Notes: generated by a model not told the origin, from the sequence alone. Positions 21,279-34,391 are shown, numbered from the stretch's first letter. The stretch: DNA of 64,000 nucleotides from Ryuthela nishihirai (GCA_038380435.1 JAWZYU010000019.1:26685801-26749800), one strand, 5' to 3'. Numbers and translations are program-made.

Positions 21279-22637
21279 AATAATCATCAGCGTTCGCTTT
21301 GTGTACTAATGCGAGAACACCGAATTTTAAGATACATTAATAAGAATTCTTTACTGATGAAAACTCACAACACATGACAGACAAAACATCCATTCCGGGT
21401 GTAGAACTTCGACCCTGAGAATCGCAATGTTGCTGCAAGCAAACTCGATACCACTGAACAAACACGTCGCTAATTTATGTTTTTCTCGACTCTGAGATAT
21501 TAATAGAATAAAAAAAAAGTATTGGTAGCATATGAAAATGGCCCTCTAATAAAATAAATAACAAAAAAAAAAAAGGAAATAAGCACAAACTAAATGTTTT
21601 ATTCAGAAAGGTGAATCAAAACATTGCATTTTGCAAGCTGTTATATACAGTGCTATTAGAACTGAACACATTCAAAGAATTTATCTAATACATAAAGAAG
21701 AAAGTTGTTTTGTCTGCTTGCCTATGCACTCGGCGTCCAGAAGGGCTGGATGCTTCAAACTTTGCATGAACGTTTATTTCACCCAGTGGAAGAACGTAGC
21801 CCATGTGGGAATCCCAGGTGAGAAAAAAAATTGGGGTGTGGATGGCGAGATTGAATTTCTCAAAATCGCCATAGACTTAACATTACCGGTTGAAAGTTAT
21901 TCAAAATAACTGTTTCCACCAATAACTTTGAAAGAAGGAATGCTTAAAACTAATATCATTTTGATTATGCGTGATAAAGTCATTGTTCAGTTTGTTGGGT
22001 CAAGAGCATTAACATCCGTGAATATTGAAGTCATTCGAATTAAGCACGAGCGGAACATGAGATTCTTTTCCGAAGTAGAATCTTCAAAAACTAAAAATTC
22101 GAATCGGAAATTAAATTCATTAATTTATTTTGAAAAAATATGTAAAATATAAAAAAAGTACACCTCATATATTGATTAATAAACGTTTTAATATGCTAAG
22201 TTATAAATAATGTCTTCCAATAGTAATAATAAAGTTTTCGCAGTACCTAAACACTTTGTGGGGAACTCAAACCATATTTTTATTTTTCTATAAAGTTAAA
22301 TATTCTTGTCACACTATATTCGAGGAACTCTGGGTGGCTACAAAATGATTTGAAAAGTTTGGTTGTCTGAGCGAGGCATTTTCGTGTTTAGGTTTAGAAA
22401 CTTCTGATTTGGAGAGGGGTACATACGGTACCTCGAAATATGTTCATTTCTTTCCTTCCCTAAAAGAGAAGGAGAAATTAAACCTGAGAATATTTGTCTC
22501 CTTTTTTACCTATCTTTGAATTGTTTTTTCACTCGTCATTGGCCAGTTTGTTGATTTGTTTCTCAGTTTGCTTTTATGTTTATAAAAACTGTAGTTTTAC
22601 CATATCTCCCTCTGTTGGGCTTGGAATGTGCACATCC
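21279..22637. other. Unassigned sequence
   Basis: Frames of 60-90 codons exist at 21631-21909 and 21928-22152 but show no motif I recognise. The segment around 21715-21770 (CGTCCAGAAGGGCTGGATGC) resembles relic transposon ends but I cannot place it. Confidence 0.4.
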
Positions 22638-22965
22638 ACCAGGTTCGGGTCCCAGCTGGGTCAGCGTTGATATGTATCTCCGATAAACTCCCCGCCTGGC
22701 CCAGGGTCAGTAAAGGACACCAATTTACTTGGACCACCACGGTCCGTCGGATGGGACGTTAAACCGTGGTTCCGTAGGTGGGTCAGCCATACTGTGTGCA
22801 CGGTAAAGAACACGATGGATGGCCTTGACGGGAGGCTACGATCATTAGATGAGACCTTACATCCGTCTTCCAACAGCAATTCTAGTGGGTCCCCTCCCTC
22901 AACCTTCTCTGAGCCTTCGAGGTTTTGTGACCAGGCGATTTAGGCCACTGTAGGCAAAAAGACGG
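22638..22965 (+). mobile_element. SINE family 2 copy, head truncated
   Basis: Begins at the B box (AGGTTCGGGTCCCAGCTGGG) and carries core and 3' part; A box absent. Confidence 0.83.
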
Positions 22966-22985
22966 TATAAGATACAATTGATATT

Positions 22986-23172
22986 AGATAGTGGTTAGCG
23001 CGCTTGGCTACTGATCTAAGGGACCTGGGTTCGAGCCCCGGGTAAGGCATGGATGTATGTGTCATTTTTCTGCTGAGGACTTGCCATCCTCTCAGACCTT
23101 CTACTGTGGCATATAAACTGACAGGCTCCTGTCAGACCTCTGTGGCAAGCAGCTGCTTGAGGGGGTATTTAT
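22986..23172 (+). mobile_element. SINE family 1 copy
   Basis: Starts within the A box (TAGTGGTTAGCGCGCTTGG), clean B box GGTTCGAGCCCCGGG, perfect CTGACAGGCTCCTGTCAG and AAGCAGCTGCTT palindromes, then a TATTTATTTATT tail. One of the least mutated copies. Confidence 0.9.
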
Positions 23173-23384
23173 TTATTTATTGTTATAAATATTATGTTTC
23201 AGTATTGTCAGGTGCATGACTTTTCAGTTTTGATACAGGCATTACGTTTCAGTATTGTCATCTGCATTACGTTTCAGAATTATTATAAGCATTAATTTCG
23301 AAAAACTCTTTTCACGTTACAGTGAAATGACCGGGATGCCAATCAGAAGGAGACTACTTTGTTTTGAAACCTTAGCTAGCGTCT

Positions 23385-23655
23385 TCTGGGTTGGATTGGT
23401 TTATCTCCGAACATCACGGTTTTTTCCACAATGGGCTGAATGGAGAGTTTACAAATAACCCGAGGGCTGAGAGAAGGTTGGGCGGAGGAGATTCACCAGA
23501 CAGCTGCTAGGAGGCAGATGGAAACTCCTGTCAAGGCCATCCAGAGTGTTCTTTAATGTGTAAAGTGTATGGTTCTCTCCTGCAAACGGAACCAAGATTT
23601 AATGCTCCAACAGATGGATGACGACCTTCCCAAACCCATCGGTACGTGCTTTCTG
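23385..23655 (-). mobile_element. SINE family 2, degenerate copy
   Basis: Body recognisable from GGGTTGGATTGGTTTATC through CAGACAGCTGC and GGACGACC-like core remnants; heavily mutated. Confidence 0.7.
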
Positions 23656-23847
23656 CGCAAGAAACATCCATACGTCACCTGGGGCTCGAACCCATATCTT
23701 TATTTTATCAGTCGCCAAGTGCGCTATTTATTAAATTTTAATAAGTTTTGAGCAGTTTTTTATGTCTGCTGCTGCTGCTCTGCTGTTCAAATTTCGAACT
23801 TCAATAATTCTTCAAATATTGAAATAATATTGTTTAAAATTAAAATA

Positions 23848-25065
23848 TACGTCAAAGAACCAAAACATTATGACCACGGTGTCTTTATGCAAATCGAAGC
23901 AACTGCAGGTAAACGACGGCGTGTGTGAAGGTCATGAAACGGTAAAAATAACACCTGATAACGAGCTCTGTTAATCAGTGTTATACTTTCTTCAGAAGAG
24001 AAAAACAGCGGACGTAAGTGATTTTGACAAAGGCCAAATTGTAATGGGTAGACGACTGAGTCAGAGCATTTCTGAGACGGCAATGCTTGTTGGGTGTTCA
24101 CGGTCAGCTGTGGTTAGTATCTTCAAAAAGTTGTCCGAGGAGGGAAAAACCACGAACCGCCAGCAAGATGAGGGTCGACAACACCTCATCGATGCTAGAG
24201 CTCAGCGAAGGCTATGCCATATGGTAAAGCCAACAGAAGGGATACTGTGACGCAACTCGCCAGTAATTCTAATGCTGGTGTCGGGTGTAATGTGTCACAA
24301 CACACAGTACATCGAACCCTGCTGAAAATGGGTCTGCGTTCAGGTCGTTCCGAGTGCCCATGCTAACTTCAGTTCACCATCGAAAGCGCCTACAATGGGA
24401 ACGCGCTATTCCAAACTGAACCTTGAATGATTGGAAGAAGATCGTCTGGTCCGATGAATCTCGTTTCCAATTGCTCCTTGTGGACGGCCATGTACGTGTG
24501 TATCGTTTACCTGGGGAAGTATTGGCACCATGATGCACTGTGGGATGAAAACAAGCCAGTGGAGGAAGTGTAATGCTTTGGGCAATGTTCCGCTGGGAAA
24601 TCCTGGGTCTAGTCATTCGTGTACAGGAAACTATCACGTTTACCACCTACCTGAACATCATTGTAGAGCAGGTTCATGCTTTCGTAGCAACAGTATACCC
24701 GTATAGTAGTGCTTTCTTTCAGCAGGATAATGTGTCCTGCCACATTGTCCGGATTCTTTGAGAATAATTCGCGGAATATGAGGAAGACTTTCAAGTATTG
24801 CCCTGACCTCCAAATTCCCCAGACAGCAATCCAATCGAGCATCTGTGGTTTGTGTTGGAACAGCATATCCGATCTGCGGCAGCAAAGCCACGTAACTTAC
24901 AGAAGTTAAAGGTTCTGTTGGTAACGTGTTGGTACTGTATACCACAATACACCTTTAGAAATCTTGTAACGTCCATGCCTCGCCGGATAATAGCTGTGTT
25001 AGCGGTACGTGGAGGACCAACATCATATTAGGCAGCTGGTCATAATGTTTCGGCTCTTCGGTGTA
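23848..25065 (+). pseudogene. Tc1-type transposon in copy B, transposase broken
   Basis: Ends TACGTCAAAGAACCAAAACATTATGACC (as two halves) and its inverted partner at about 25035-25065 are terminal inverted repeats of about 31 bp next to TA. The N-terminal helix-turn-helix part reads [20 protein letters not shown] from about 24017 and stops at 24248. Later pieces in other frames show the second catalytic Asp (FFQQDNVSCH, near 24719) and an NPIEHLW segment near 24828, the last part of a DD34E catalytic core. Several frameshifts and stops make it inactive. Confidence 0.88.
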
Positions 25066-26035
25066 AATATATTAAACAGATAACTTTATATTCCGTCAAA
25101 ATTTACCATAAAAAGCTTATTTTAGAAGCTGTGGAGTATCGAATTTGGCTTTTTTCTGATATGACAAAAACTCGGTACTTTGTTATCTAGGCAGTACATA
25201 TCAATTGAAACGCTTAAACTTTCAGATGCCGGAGCTATGGGTCAGGAGGACCTCTTTGGTAATGCAACAAGTTGCATATTGATAAAAAAGTTTAAAATGC
25301 CTGCCTTGTCTCAAAACCAAGAAGATAAAAAAGACCTGATTTCATTGAGAGTGGTTTCATATTCGGCTGAAGGTGACCATGTTCGCGTGAGATCATTACA
25401 GTCGCTACCTTGATTGTGATGAAACGTATTGCTTGTAAATTATAAAAATGACTTCAACTTCACGGGCCATATATCCGAGAATCCCTACCCCAGAGCATTT
25501 AGGAATTAATGTCAAAGAATGAGAAATTGTGCCCATTGGAGCTCACCTTTTGGGTGATTTTTGTCTTGTCCTTTGCGACTCATGCCATTTATTGGACACC
25601 CAGAGATGGAGAAGGTTAGGGGATCTTTTATCCTGGTACTTCGAAAAATCATAATTATGCTACATGCTAGAATTTGAAAAAAGTGCAAAAAGGGAAAGAT
25701 ATGGGAATTCCTTCAATGCCAAATTAGAGGTCATGTTTAAGTCTCAATTTGATGCCAAAGGACTCGATTAATTACATGGTGTGAATGAGTGATCAGATAT
25801 GATCTACTTAGGAATAGGCTAATGAGGAAACCACCTCAAACTCCAAAAGGTAGAAGGCTCCCTAACCGGCGCTTTCTATTTACAATACACAAAATAGATT
25901 TAAACGATGTATATTTTGGAGAAGTATTTTAAAAAATCCGATAAATAATATACATGAATGTATATTATTGTTTAAATAAATGAAAATAAGAGTTGTAAAT
26001 AATAAGCAGGATGAACAATCCTAAGCATAGAGGAA

Positions 26036-26112
26036 ATATTGACTTGATCCGGTTGGATCCTACGACCTTCTGATGTTATGTCAGGTACTCTGATCCCTGA
26101 GCCACCAGTTGT
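26036..26112 (-). repeat. tRNA-like segment in copy B
   Basis: The homologues at 33243 and 47022 keep it better: A-box-like GGCTCAGGGATTAGAGTACC and B-box-like GGTTCGTACTCC about 35 bp apart. Here the B box is changed to GGATCCAACC on minus. Confidence 0.5.
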
Positions 26113-27277
26113 CGACCGAGATCTCTTCTGTTGATTGCTTTATACCACGGATTCAGTCATTGCAAGTTGTCTTAACTACAATTGAAGATGCTATCGAGAA
26201 AACACTTTCTAGATATAATCCTGGGCTCGTTGCGATGAGTCCCATGTTTACAAGTCATTTTCTATGCTTCTTCTAATATTGAAAATTACATTACCTCCAT
26301 TTGTATAAAATGAAACCTAAGATTTTATGTATTGCTTCAACAGTGATTTAAAATGTATAAATTTCAAATATTTCTTATTTCCACTAAGTTATTACTATAA
26401 GCTTACATGGGTATTTTTAGTTTATTTTGGGTCACTTCATATATAATAAATGAATATCGTTTAGAAAAGGTAATATTCTTAATTTTATTCTGAATTTGAT
26501 CAGTGTAATTATAAAGACAATTTCATAACTTCTAACTTACCATAAAAGTTTTAGATATTTCTGTATATCATTAAACTTAACGCTAAATTTTCATTTTGTC
26601 TTATTCTTTCAGTTAAAGAAAGATTATTAAAAGGAAAGTAAAAATGGCTACCAGTATAAATCATAACATTTTTAGTGTAGTATTATTAATCCGTTTAATC
26701 CACACATATAATTATCCTGATCTCTAAACTCTAGTTCAGTGAACAATTTAACATAAAAAATATATCATTAATAAATTTCATAGCAATTCTTCCGTAAGTT
26801 AAATAACGTCGCATTAGACGAATTTAACACCTCAAACATGACCGGATTGTCACTTTCATTTATGTAACATATTTTGTGTCAGAATCTTCCCTTTTTGTAC
26901 TGATGTAAGCATATTGAATCTTTCTTAAGGTGGTAACTGTTAATTACAAGGGATAATATATGTAAAAAAACTGATTTTTGTAATCGGAGAATGCAAAAAT
27001 ATACTAATTGCAAATATAAATATAGCATTTTAATATTATTTTAAGGTTTTTAATGTCTATAACATTAAAAAATAACATATTTATATTAAAAGGTAAGGTG
27101 TTTCACATTAGAACATAACATCTCCCCTCAAATCGTTACGAAATTTACCGATGAATCCCTAAAGAGCGCATGTACACTAAATGATATATGCACTCTTTAG
27201 GAACTCGTTCATGAAAAAGGCCATTTCATTAAGTATGTTAGGCCATGTTATGTCAATAGCAACTCAGATACAGAACT

Positions 27278-28100
27278 CATCATCATCATCATCATCATGC
27301 AGCCATGGGCTATGAAGATCCAATCAGACCGTGCAATTTAGTTTTCCATGCATTTCAGTCCTGAGCTACATCTGCTGAATCTGGCCACTGCACACCAATT
27401 CTAAAAAGGTACTGTCCGACATTGTGTGCCCACCGCTTCCTAGGTTTCCACCTCTTTCTGAGGATTTAGACACACTGTTCATAACCCTATTCCCTAATCT
27501 ATTATTATCCATACGGGACACACGGCCAAACTAACGGAGTCTCTCTCTGCACGATAATGGTGCTCAAAGGAGATTGCCGACTCCTTTGCCTAACCTCATT
27601 ATTCCTTACCAAATTCAATCATCTAATGCCCGAGATTCTGCGCAGGCATCAAGTTTTTTTGCCATTTTGTTCACAAAGCGTTCAGGTTTCGCTACCATAA
27701 CTAATCCTTGAAAGAACCAAACTATTATACAGTTTAAGTTTATATGTATACGCCTATTTCTCCACAATCTCCATAGATTCTTAAAAGTCCCGGCAGCAAT
27801 CCCAATTCATCTGTTAATCTCATACCGCATATCACCAGTATCTGTTACATAGCTCCCAAGATAATTAAACCGAGTCTTGCTCAAGAGTGCATCCATTGAA
27901 AGAGACTGAAGCACCATCTACCTGACCAATTTTCATCACTTTAGTTTTCTCTCTGTTTATCATGAAACCTACTCTAGTACCAGTCTCATCAACAGTTCGA
28001 ATGAAAGAGTTCATCTCATCAACATCATTTCCCAAAAGGACTAAATCATCAGCATTGTCTAAATCAGAAAATATCAATCTCCAAACCACTTTTCCTACTA
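27278..28100 (-). pseudogene. RTE-type LINE 3' fragment in copy B
   Basis: Minus strand, 5'-truncated near the RT active site: the most upstream readable frame (28089-27865) includes NADDLVLLGNDVDEMNSF, where the usual YADD Tyr is Asn, and NREKTKVMKIGQV. Downstream frames are broken. Ends in a (GAT)n tail at 27278. Same truncation point as in A and C. Confidence 0.8.
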
Positions 28101-28567
28101 TGAATTACTACTATACAAACAGTTTCATATAAATTCAATGCTCTATATCATTCGAGTAGAAAAGACAAAAACCGAGCTTCTATAAATCACTCAGTTCGTT
28201 AATAATCTCATATTTTTTAATTGGAGTCCAAAAATAGACCGCGCTCTTCAATCAAATCACTTAAAACAAGGTTTTTGATAATATTTTATGAAATGATGTG
28301 GTTATTACAATATAACACATTATTTGGTTTAAAAAATACTATAAAATGTTAATTTAATTTTAAAAAAAACTAGCTCGAATCAAATCAAAAATATCGATTT
28401 ATTACAATTTCATATCCTGTGAATAAAACAATCCTTTATTTTCTCTTCATTTGGATCATTCCCTCCTGGAGTTATCGGTAGACGTTTCATTAAAAATGAA
28501 ACGTATCATATTCATAATTCATTCTGCTTAGACGTCAAACAACTCACCCAGTATCGAAATATGACCT

Positions 28568-28983
28568 TCTGTGGCCCTAGGGGCGGGGGTGGCTCAGTCG
28601 GTAGCGCGCCAGGCTCGTAATCTGTAGTTCCCAGGTTCGAGTCCCAGCTGGGTTAGCGTTGAGATTTATCTCCGCAAAATTCCCCGCCCTGCCCACGGTC
28701 AGTAGGGAACATCGATGGGCTTGGAAAGGCCGCCGTCCGTCGGATGGGACGTTAAGCCGTGGCCCAGTGTGTGGGAGAGCCATACCCTGTGCACGTTAAA
28801 GAACACGATGGATGGCCTTGACGGGAGGTTACCATCTGTCTCCCAACAGCTGTTCCAGTGGGTCCCCTCCCCCAACCTTCTCTGAGCCTTCGGGGTCCAT
28901 GTGACCTGGCCATTTAGCCCATGGTGTGCAAAAAAGTGCCGCTCAGAGGTAAAACAACCCAACAACCCAAATCTGTGGCCCTA
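28568..28983 (+). mobile_element. SINE family 2, full-length copy with 12-bp TSD
   Basis: TCTGTGGCCCTA at 28568-28579 and 28972-28983 delimits an element of 392 bp (28580-28971). Head GGGGCGGGGGTGGCTCAGTC, B box GGTTCGAGTCC, central domain GATGGGACGTTAAGCCGTGG, and 3' end AACAACCCAACAACCC. The terminal AACAACCC duplication may be the family's tail repeat. Confidence 0.92.
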
Positions 28984-29530
28984 CCCTATGACACGTTTAC
29001 GAGACCCTAAGCTACAATAAGTTTAAGAGGCACTTAAATTTAGAAAGTCGAACTAATTTATAGATTTATTATTGCAATTGAAGAGTATATTCAAAAATAA
29101 ATATGAAATTGATGAAGTGGATCATTATATTAGAACTGATATATAACAATGACTGTAAATCTGAGATAAACAGTGGTTTGCATAATATATATATTATTTG
29201 AATATATGAAAAAAATCGTAACAGTATAAACTTCAAACTTGAATTTTTGAGGCCCCTCAAAATTGTGAAGTCCTAAGATATAGCATAGTTAGCTTATGCG
29301 TAAGTCCGGCCCTGAACTCAACACATTTCTTTTAATTTATCACATACAGCACAAAAGAATCAAATTCATTCTCTTTTGCAATGTCTTTCTTCACAAAATG
29401 AAGCAAATGTTCAATCTTGCAACATGCATCTCTCGATGTATACAAATCACATTTCCATCTCAAGTTCGCTAAACTAGAATCGCAGTTCCTATTTTAAAAA
29501 TCGCAATTGACAATCAGTTAGCATGCTTAA
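28984..29530. other. Unassigned A+T-rich sequence
   Basis: No feature recognised. Confidence 0.4.
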
Positions 29531-29907
29531 CTCTGAGCGGTACTTTTTTTTGCACACAATAGGATAAATGGCCAGGTCACAAGACCCCCCCCCCCCCCAT
29601 CTCAGAGGTTTCGGGGAGAGAATCCACTGGACAGTTGTTGGGAGACAGATGATAGCATCCCGTCAAGGCCATTCAGAGTGATCTTTAACTTGCACAGGGT
29701 ATTACTATCCCACACACAGAGCCTTGCCTTCACGTGTCATCCGAGGGACGGCGGCCTTTCCAAGCCCACCGGTGTCGCCCTTCTGATAGAGGGCAGGAAG
29801 CGGAGTTTTGTGAATATAAATTACAACGCTGGCCCAGGAGAGACTCGAACCTGGGAACTGTAGATTGCGAACCTGGCACGCTACTGACTGAGCCATCCCT
29901 CACCCTC
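29531..29907 (-). mobile_element. SINE family 2, near-full-length diverged copy
   Basis: From CTCTGAGCGGTACTTTTTTT (3' part on plus) to CTGAGCCATCCCTCACCC (head complement). Includes a C run at 29588-29599. Confidence 0.83.
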
Positions 29908-30369
29908 AACTGAGAAACAAAATGAGTTTAGTTCTGAGTTCCAGATAAAATTTCTCTGTGTACAAACAGGATAATAGTTGGTTTAATAACCTCGAATTTT
30001 CTACCGATAACTCCAGGAGGGAGTTTTCCAAATGGAGAGAAAATAAAGGATTGTTTTATTCACACGACATGAAATTGTAATAAATCGATATTTTTGATTT
30101 GATTCGAGTTATATTTTTAAACCAAATAATATATTACATTGTAATAACCACATCATTTCATAAAATATTATTAAAAACCTTGTTTTGAGTGATTTGATCG
30201 AAGAGCGCGTGTCTACTGTTGGACTGAAAACCTAGAAAATATGAGATTATTCACGAACTGAGTGCTCATACAAGCTCGGTTTTTCTCTTTTCTACTCGAA
30301 TTACATAGAGCACTGAATTTAGATGAAACTGTTTGTATAGTAGTAATTCATAGTAGGAAATGTGGTTTG

Positions 30370-31977
30370 GAGATTGATATTTTCTGATTAAGACAATGCT
30401 GATGATTTAGTCCTTTTGGGAAATGATGTTGATGAGATGAACTCTTTCATTCGAGCTGTTGATGAGACTGGTACTAGAGTAGGTTTCGTGATAAACAGAG
30501 AGAAAACTAAAATGATGAAAATTGGTCAGGTAGATGGTGCTTCAGTTTCTTTGAATGGATGCACTCTTGAGCAAGTGACTCGGTTTAATTATCTTGGGAG
30601 CTATGTAACAGATACTGGTGATATGTGGCATGAGAGTAACAGACGAATAGGGATTGCTGCCGGGACTTTTAAGAATCTATGGATATTGTGGTGAATTAGG
30701 CGTATACATATAAAGAGTAAAATTAAACTGTATAACAGTTTGGTTCTTTCAAGAGTTAGTTAAGGTAGTGAAACTTGCACTCTTTGTAAACGAAGTGTCA
30801 AAAAAATCTCATGCTTTTGATCCTTGATGCTTGCGCAGTATCTTGGGCATTATTAGGTGGTTCAATTTTGTAAATGATGCTGATGAGATGAACTCTTGAG
30901 CTGTTGATGAGACTGGTAGTAGAGTAGGTTTGGTTATAAACAGAGAGAAAACTAAATTGATGAAAATAGGTCCGGCAGGCTGTGATTCAGTCAATCTGAA
31001 TGGTTGCAGTCTTGAGCAGGTGTCACAGTTTAATTATCTTGGGAGCTATGTAACAGATAATAGTGATGTGCGGCATGAGATTAACAGACAAATAGGGATT
31101 GCTGCCGGGACTTTTAAGAATCTATGGAGAGTGTGGAGAAATAGGCGTATACACCTAAAGACTAAAATTAGACTGTATAATAGTTTGGTTCTTTCTAGGG
31201 TTAGTTATGGTAGTGAAACTTGGACGCTGTGTAAAGAAGATAACAGGAAACTAGATGCTTTTGATTCCAGATGCTTACGCAGTATCTTGGGCATTAGGTG
31301 GTTCAACTTTGAAACTAATGATGAGGTTAGGCAAAGGAGTTTGCAACCTCTTTAAGCAGCATATTGTGCAGAGAGAGACTCCGTTGGTTTGGCCCTGTTG
31401 CCCGTATGAATAATTATAGATTGGCGAATACAGTTACGGACAGTGTGCCTAAAGGCCTCAGAAAGAAGGGGAGACCTAGGATGCGGTGGGCAGACAATGT
31501 CAAATAGGACCTTGTTAGAATTGGTGTGCAGTGGCCTGATGCAGTAGATGTAGCTCAGGATAGACTTGCTTGGAGAACTAAATTGCACGGTCTGGTTGAA
31601 CCTCCGTAGCCTATGGCTGCTTGAGGATGATGATGATGAATTTGGTAAGGAATAATTGGTTTAGGCAAAGGAGTCGGCAACCTCCTTTGAACAGCATTAT
31701 AGTGCAGAGACAGACTCCATTGTTTTCGCCGTGTTGCCCGTATGGATAATTATAGATTGGCGAATAGGGTTATCAACAGTGTGTCTAAAGTCCTCAGAAA
31801 GAATGGGATACCTAGGAAATGGGGTGGGCACAAAATGTCGGACAGTACCCTGTTAGAATTGGTGTGCAGTGGCCAAATTCAGCAGATGTAGCTCTGGGCT
31901 GAAATGCATGGAAAACTAAATTGCACGGTCTTGTTGGCCTTCCATATAGCCCATGGCTGGTTGATTATGATGATGAG
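30370..31977 (+). pseudogene. Older RTE LINE fragment of copy C, split by a younger one
   Basis: Parts 30370-30872 and 31640-31977 together match the RTE piece of copies A and B. The first has an open frame 30416-30694 (NDVDEMNSFIRAVDETGTRV) then breaks; the second is degenerate and ends ATGATGATGAG at 31977. Confidence 0.8.
30873..31639 (+). pseudogene. Younger RTE LINE 3' copy nested in the older RTE fragment
   Basis: Frame 30930-31355 encodes 141 residues: NREKTKLMKIG, LGSYVTDNSDVRHEINRQIG, NRRIHLKTKIRLYNSLVLSR and LDAFDSRCLRSILGIRWFNF. It then shifts frame; later codons reach CRERL-like and GRPRMRWADNV-type sequence and a (GATGAT) tail at 31626-31639. The host LINE reads TTCAATTTTGTAA on the left and AATTTGGTAAGG on the right, a near-duplicate consistent with a TSD. 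5'-truncated. Confidence 0.85.
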
Positions 31978-33242
31978 TTCTACATCTGAGTTAATTGACA
32001 TAACATAGCCTAACATACTTAATGAAATGGCCTTTAGTCTTTTCATGAACGAGTTCCTAAAGAGTGCATGTATTATTTAGTGTACATGCGCTCTTTAGGG
32101 ACTCGTCTGCAAATTTCGTAACGATTTTAGGAGAGAGGATATGTTCCAATGTGGAGCTCCTTACCTTTTAATATAAGTATATTACTGTTTTTAATGTTAT
32201 AGACATTAATGTCTATATAATAATAATAAATAATTAAAATGCTTTATTTATAAAAACAATTTTAATTAAAATAATTTTAAATTGCTAATTAAAAAAATAA
32301 AACAATTTTAAAATGCTATATTTATTTTTGCGATTAGTATATTTTTTCGTTCTCCTATTACAAAATCATTTTTTTTACATATATCATCCCTTGTAATTAA
32401 CTGTTACCAACTTATCAATGATTTGATATTCTTACATCAGTACAAAAGGTTTCTTACACAAAATACATATGTTACATAAATGAAAGTGACGATTCGGTTT
32501 TGATTGGGATGCTAAATTCGTTTGATGCGACATTATGTAAGTACGGAAGGCTTGCTATGAAAATTTATAGTGATATATTTCTTAATTTGTAGCGACTTAC
32601 ACTGAACGTCACTGAACTAGAATCCGGTTTCAAGATGAAGAAATATTTGATTAAACGGATTAATAAAACTACACTAAAAAATGCTATGATTTATACTGGT
32701 AGCCATTTTTACTCCTCTTATAATGATCTTTTTTTAACTGAAAGCATAAGATAAAATTAAGTTTCAGCCTTTCGTTTAATGATATACTGAAATATCTAAA
32801 ATTTTTATGGTAATTTAAAAGTTATGAAATTGTCTTTATAATTACACTGATCACCTCAGAATAAAATAAAGAATATTCCCTTTTCTAAACTATGTCCCTT
32901 TATCTTTATATATGAAGTGACCCAAAATAAACTAACAATATTACTGTAAGCTTATAGTAATAACTTAGTGGATATAAGAAATGTATGAAATTTATACATT
33001 TTAAATCAATGTTGAAGCAATACATAAAACCTAGGTTTCATGTTTTACAAATGGAGAAAATATAATTTTCAATATTATTAGAAGCACAGAAAATAACCTG
33101 TAAACATGAGACTCATCGCAACTATCTCAGGGTTATATCTGGAAGGTGTTTTGTCGACCAGCATCTTCTATTGTAGTTAAGGCAACTTGCAATGACTGAC
33201 TCCGTGGTATGAAGCAATCAATAGAAGATATCTCGGTCGAGA

Positions 33243-33312
33243 GCTGTTGGCTCAGGGATTAGAGTACCTGACATGCCATCAGAAGGTCGTAGGTTCGTAC
33301 TCCACCCGGATC
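33243..33312 (+). repeat. tRNA-like segment in copy C (best preserved)
   Basis: GGCTCAGGGATTAGAGTACC (A-box-like) and GGTTCGTACTCC (B-box-like), with CTGA/TCAG able to form an anticodon stem. Not a functional tRNA gene: loop position 33 is not T and the acceptor stem does not pair. Probably a SINE or tRNA relic carried by the composite repeat. Confidence 0.5.
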
Positions 33313-33723
33313 AAGTCAAAATTTCCTCTATGTTTAGGATTGTTCATTCTGCTTATTATTTAGGATTTTGTTTCATTTAGTTAAATAATAATATACGTTT
33401 ATGTATATTATTTATCGGATTTTTTAAAATACTTCTCCAAAATGTACATCGTTTAAATCTATTTTGTGTATTGTAAATAGAAAGCGCCGTTTAGGGAGCC
33501 TTCTACCTTTGTAGTTTGAGATGGTTTCCTCATTAGCCTATTCCTAAGTAGATCATATCTGATCACCCATTCACGCCATGTAATTAATCGAGTCTTTTGG
33601 CATCAAATTGAAACTTAAATATGACCTCTAATTTGGCAGTGAAGAAATTCCCATATCTTTCCCTTTTTGCACTTTTCACAAATTCTAGCATGTAGCATAA
33701 TTATGATTTTTCGAAGTAACAGG

Positions 33724-33847
33724 ATAAAAGATAATCTTCTCCATCTGTGGAGGTAAAATAAGTTGCATGAGTCGCAAAGGACAAGATAAAAGATAATCTT
33801 CTCCATCTGTGGAGGTAAAATAAGTTGCATGAGTCGCAAAGGACAAG
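33724..33847. repeat. 62-bp tandem duplication specific to copy C
   Basis: ATAAAAGATAATCTTCTCCA starts at 33724 and again at 33786; copies B and D have only one unit. Confidence 0.85.
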
Positions 33848-34391
33848 ATAAAAAATCACCAAACGGTGAGCCCCAAGTGGCAGATTTTTAAATTCTTTGA
33901 CATTAATTATCTTTAAATACTGTGGGGTAGTGATTCTCGAACATATGGCCCATTAAGTCATTTTTTGTAGTTTACAAGCAATAAGTTTCATCATAATCAA
34001 GGTAGCGACTGTAAAGACCTAACGCGAATATGGTCGCATTCAGCCGAAAATGAAACCACTATCAATGAAATCAGATCTTTTTAATCTTTATAATTTTGAG
34101 ACAAGGAATGCATTTTAAACTTTTTTATCAATATTTATCTGGATTGATTATATGGTCAGGAGGACTGTTTTGATAACGCAACTTTAATGTTGCATTACCA
34201 AAACAGTCCTCCTGACCCATAGCTCTAGTATCTGAAAGTTTAAGCGTTTCAATTGATATATACTGCCTAGATAACAAAGTACGGAATTTTTGTCATATCA
34301 CAAGAAAGCCAAATCCGATGCTCCGCAGCTTCTAAAATATGCTTTTTATGGAAAATTTTGAAGGAATATAAAATTATCTGTCTAATATATT

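Larger units (their letters stand above)
23656..28490 (+). repeat. Composite dispersed repeat, copy B (most complete, ~4.8 kb)
   Basis: In order: a SINE family 1 fragment (23656-23732, minus), a Tc1 element (23848-25065), about 1 kb of unique filler, a tRNA-like segment (26036-26112), more filler, and an RTE LINE fragment (27278-28100, minus). Copies C and D match inverted, copy A matches the right third. Identical inner junctions across copies show it spread as one block. Between 25066 and 27277 I see no coding capacity. Confidence 0.82.

Noticed and set aside
28492..28514. Perfect 10-bp hairpin ACGTTTCATT..AATGAAACGT as a helitron 3' end of composite copy B
   Set aside because: Copies A and C lack the hairpin at the same place and no CTRR end follows it.
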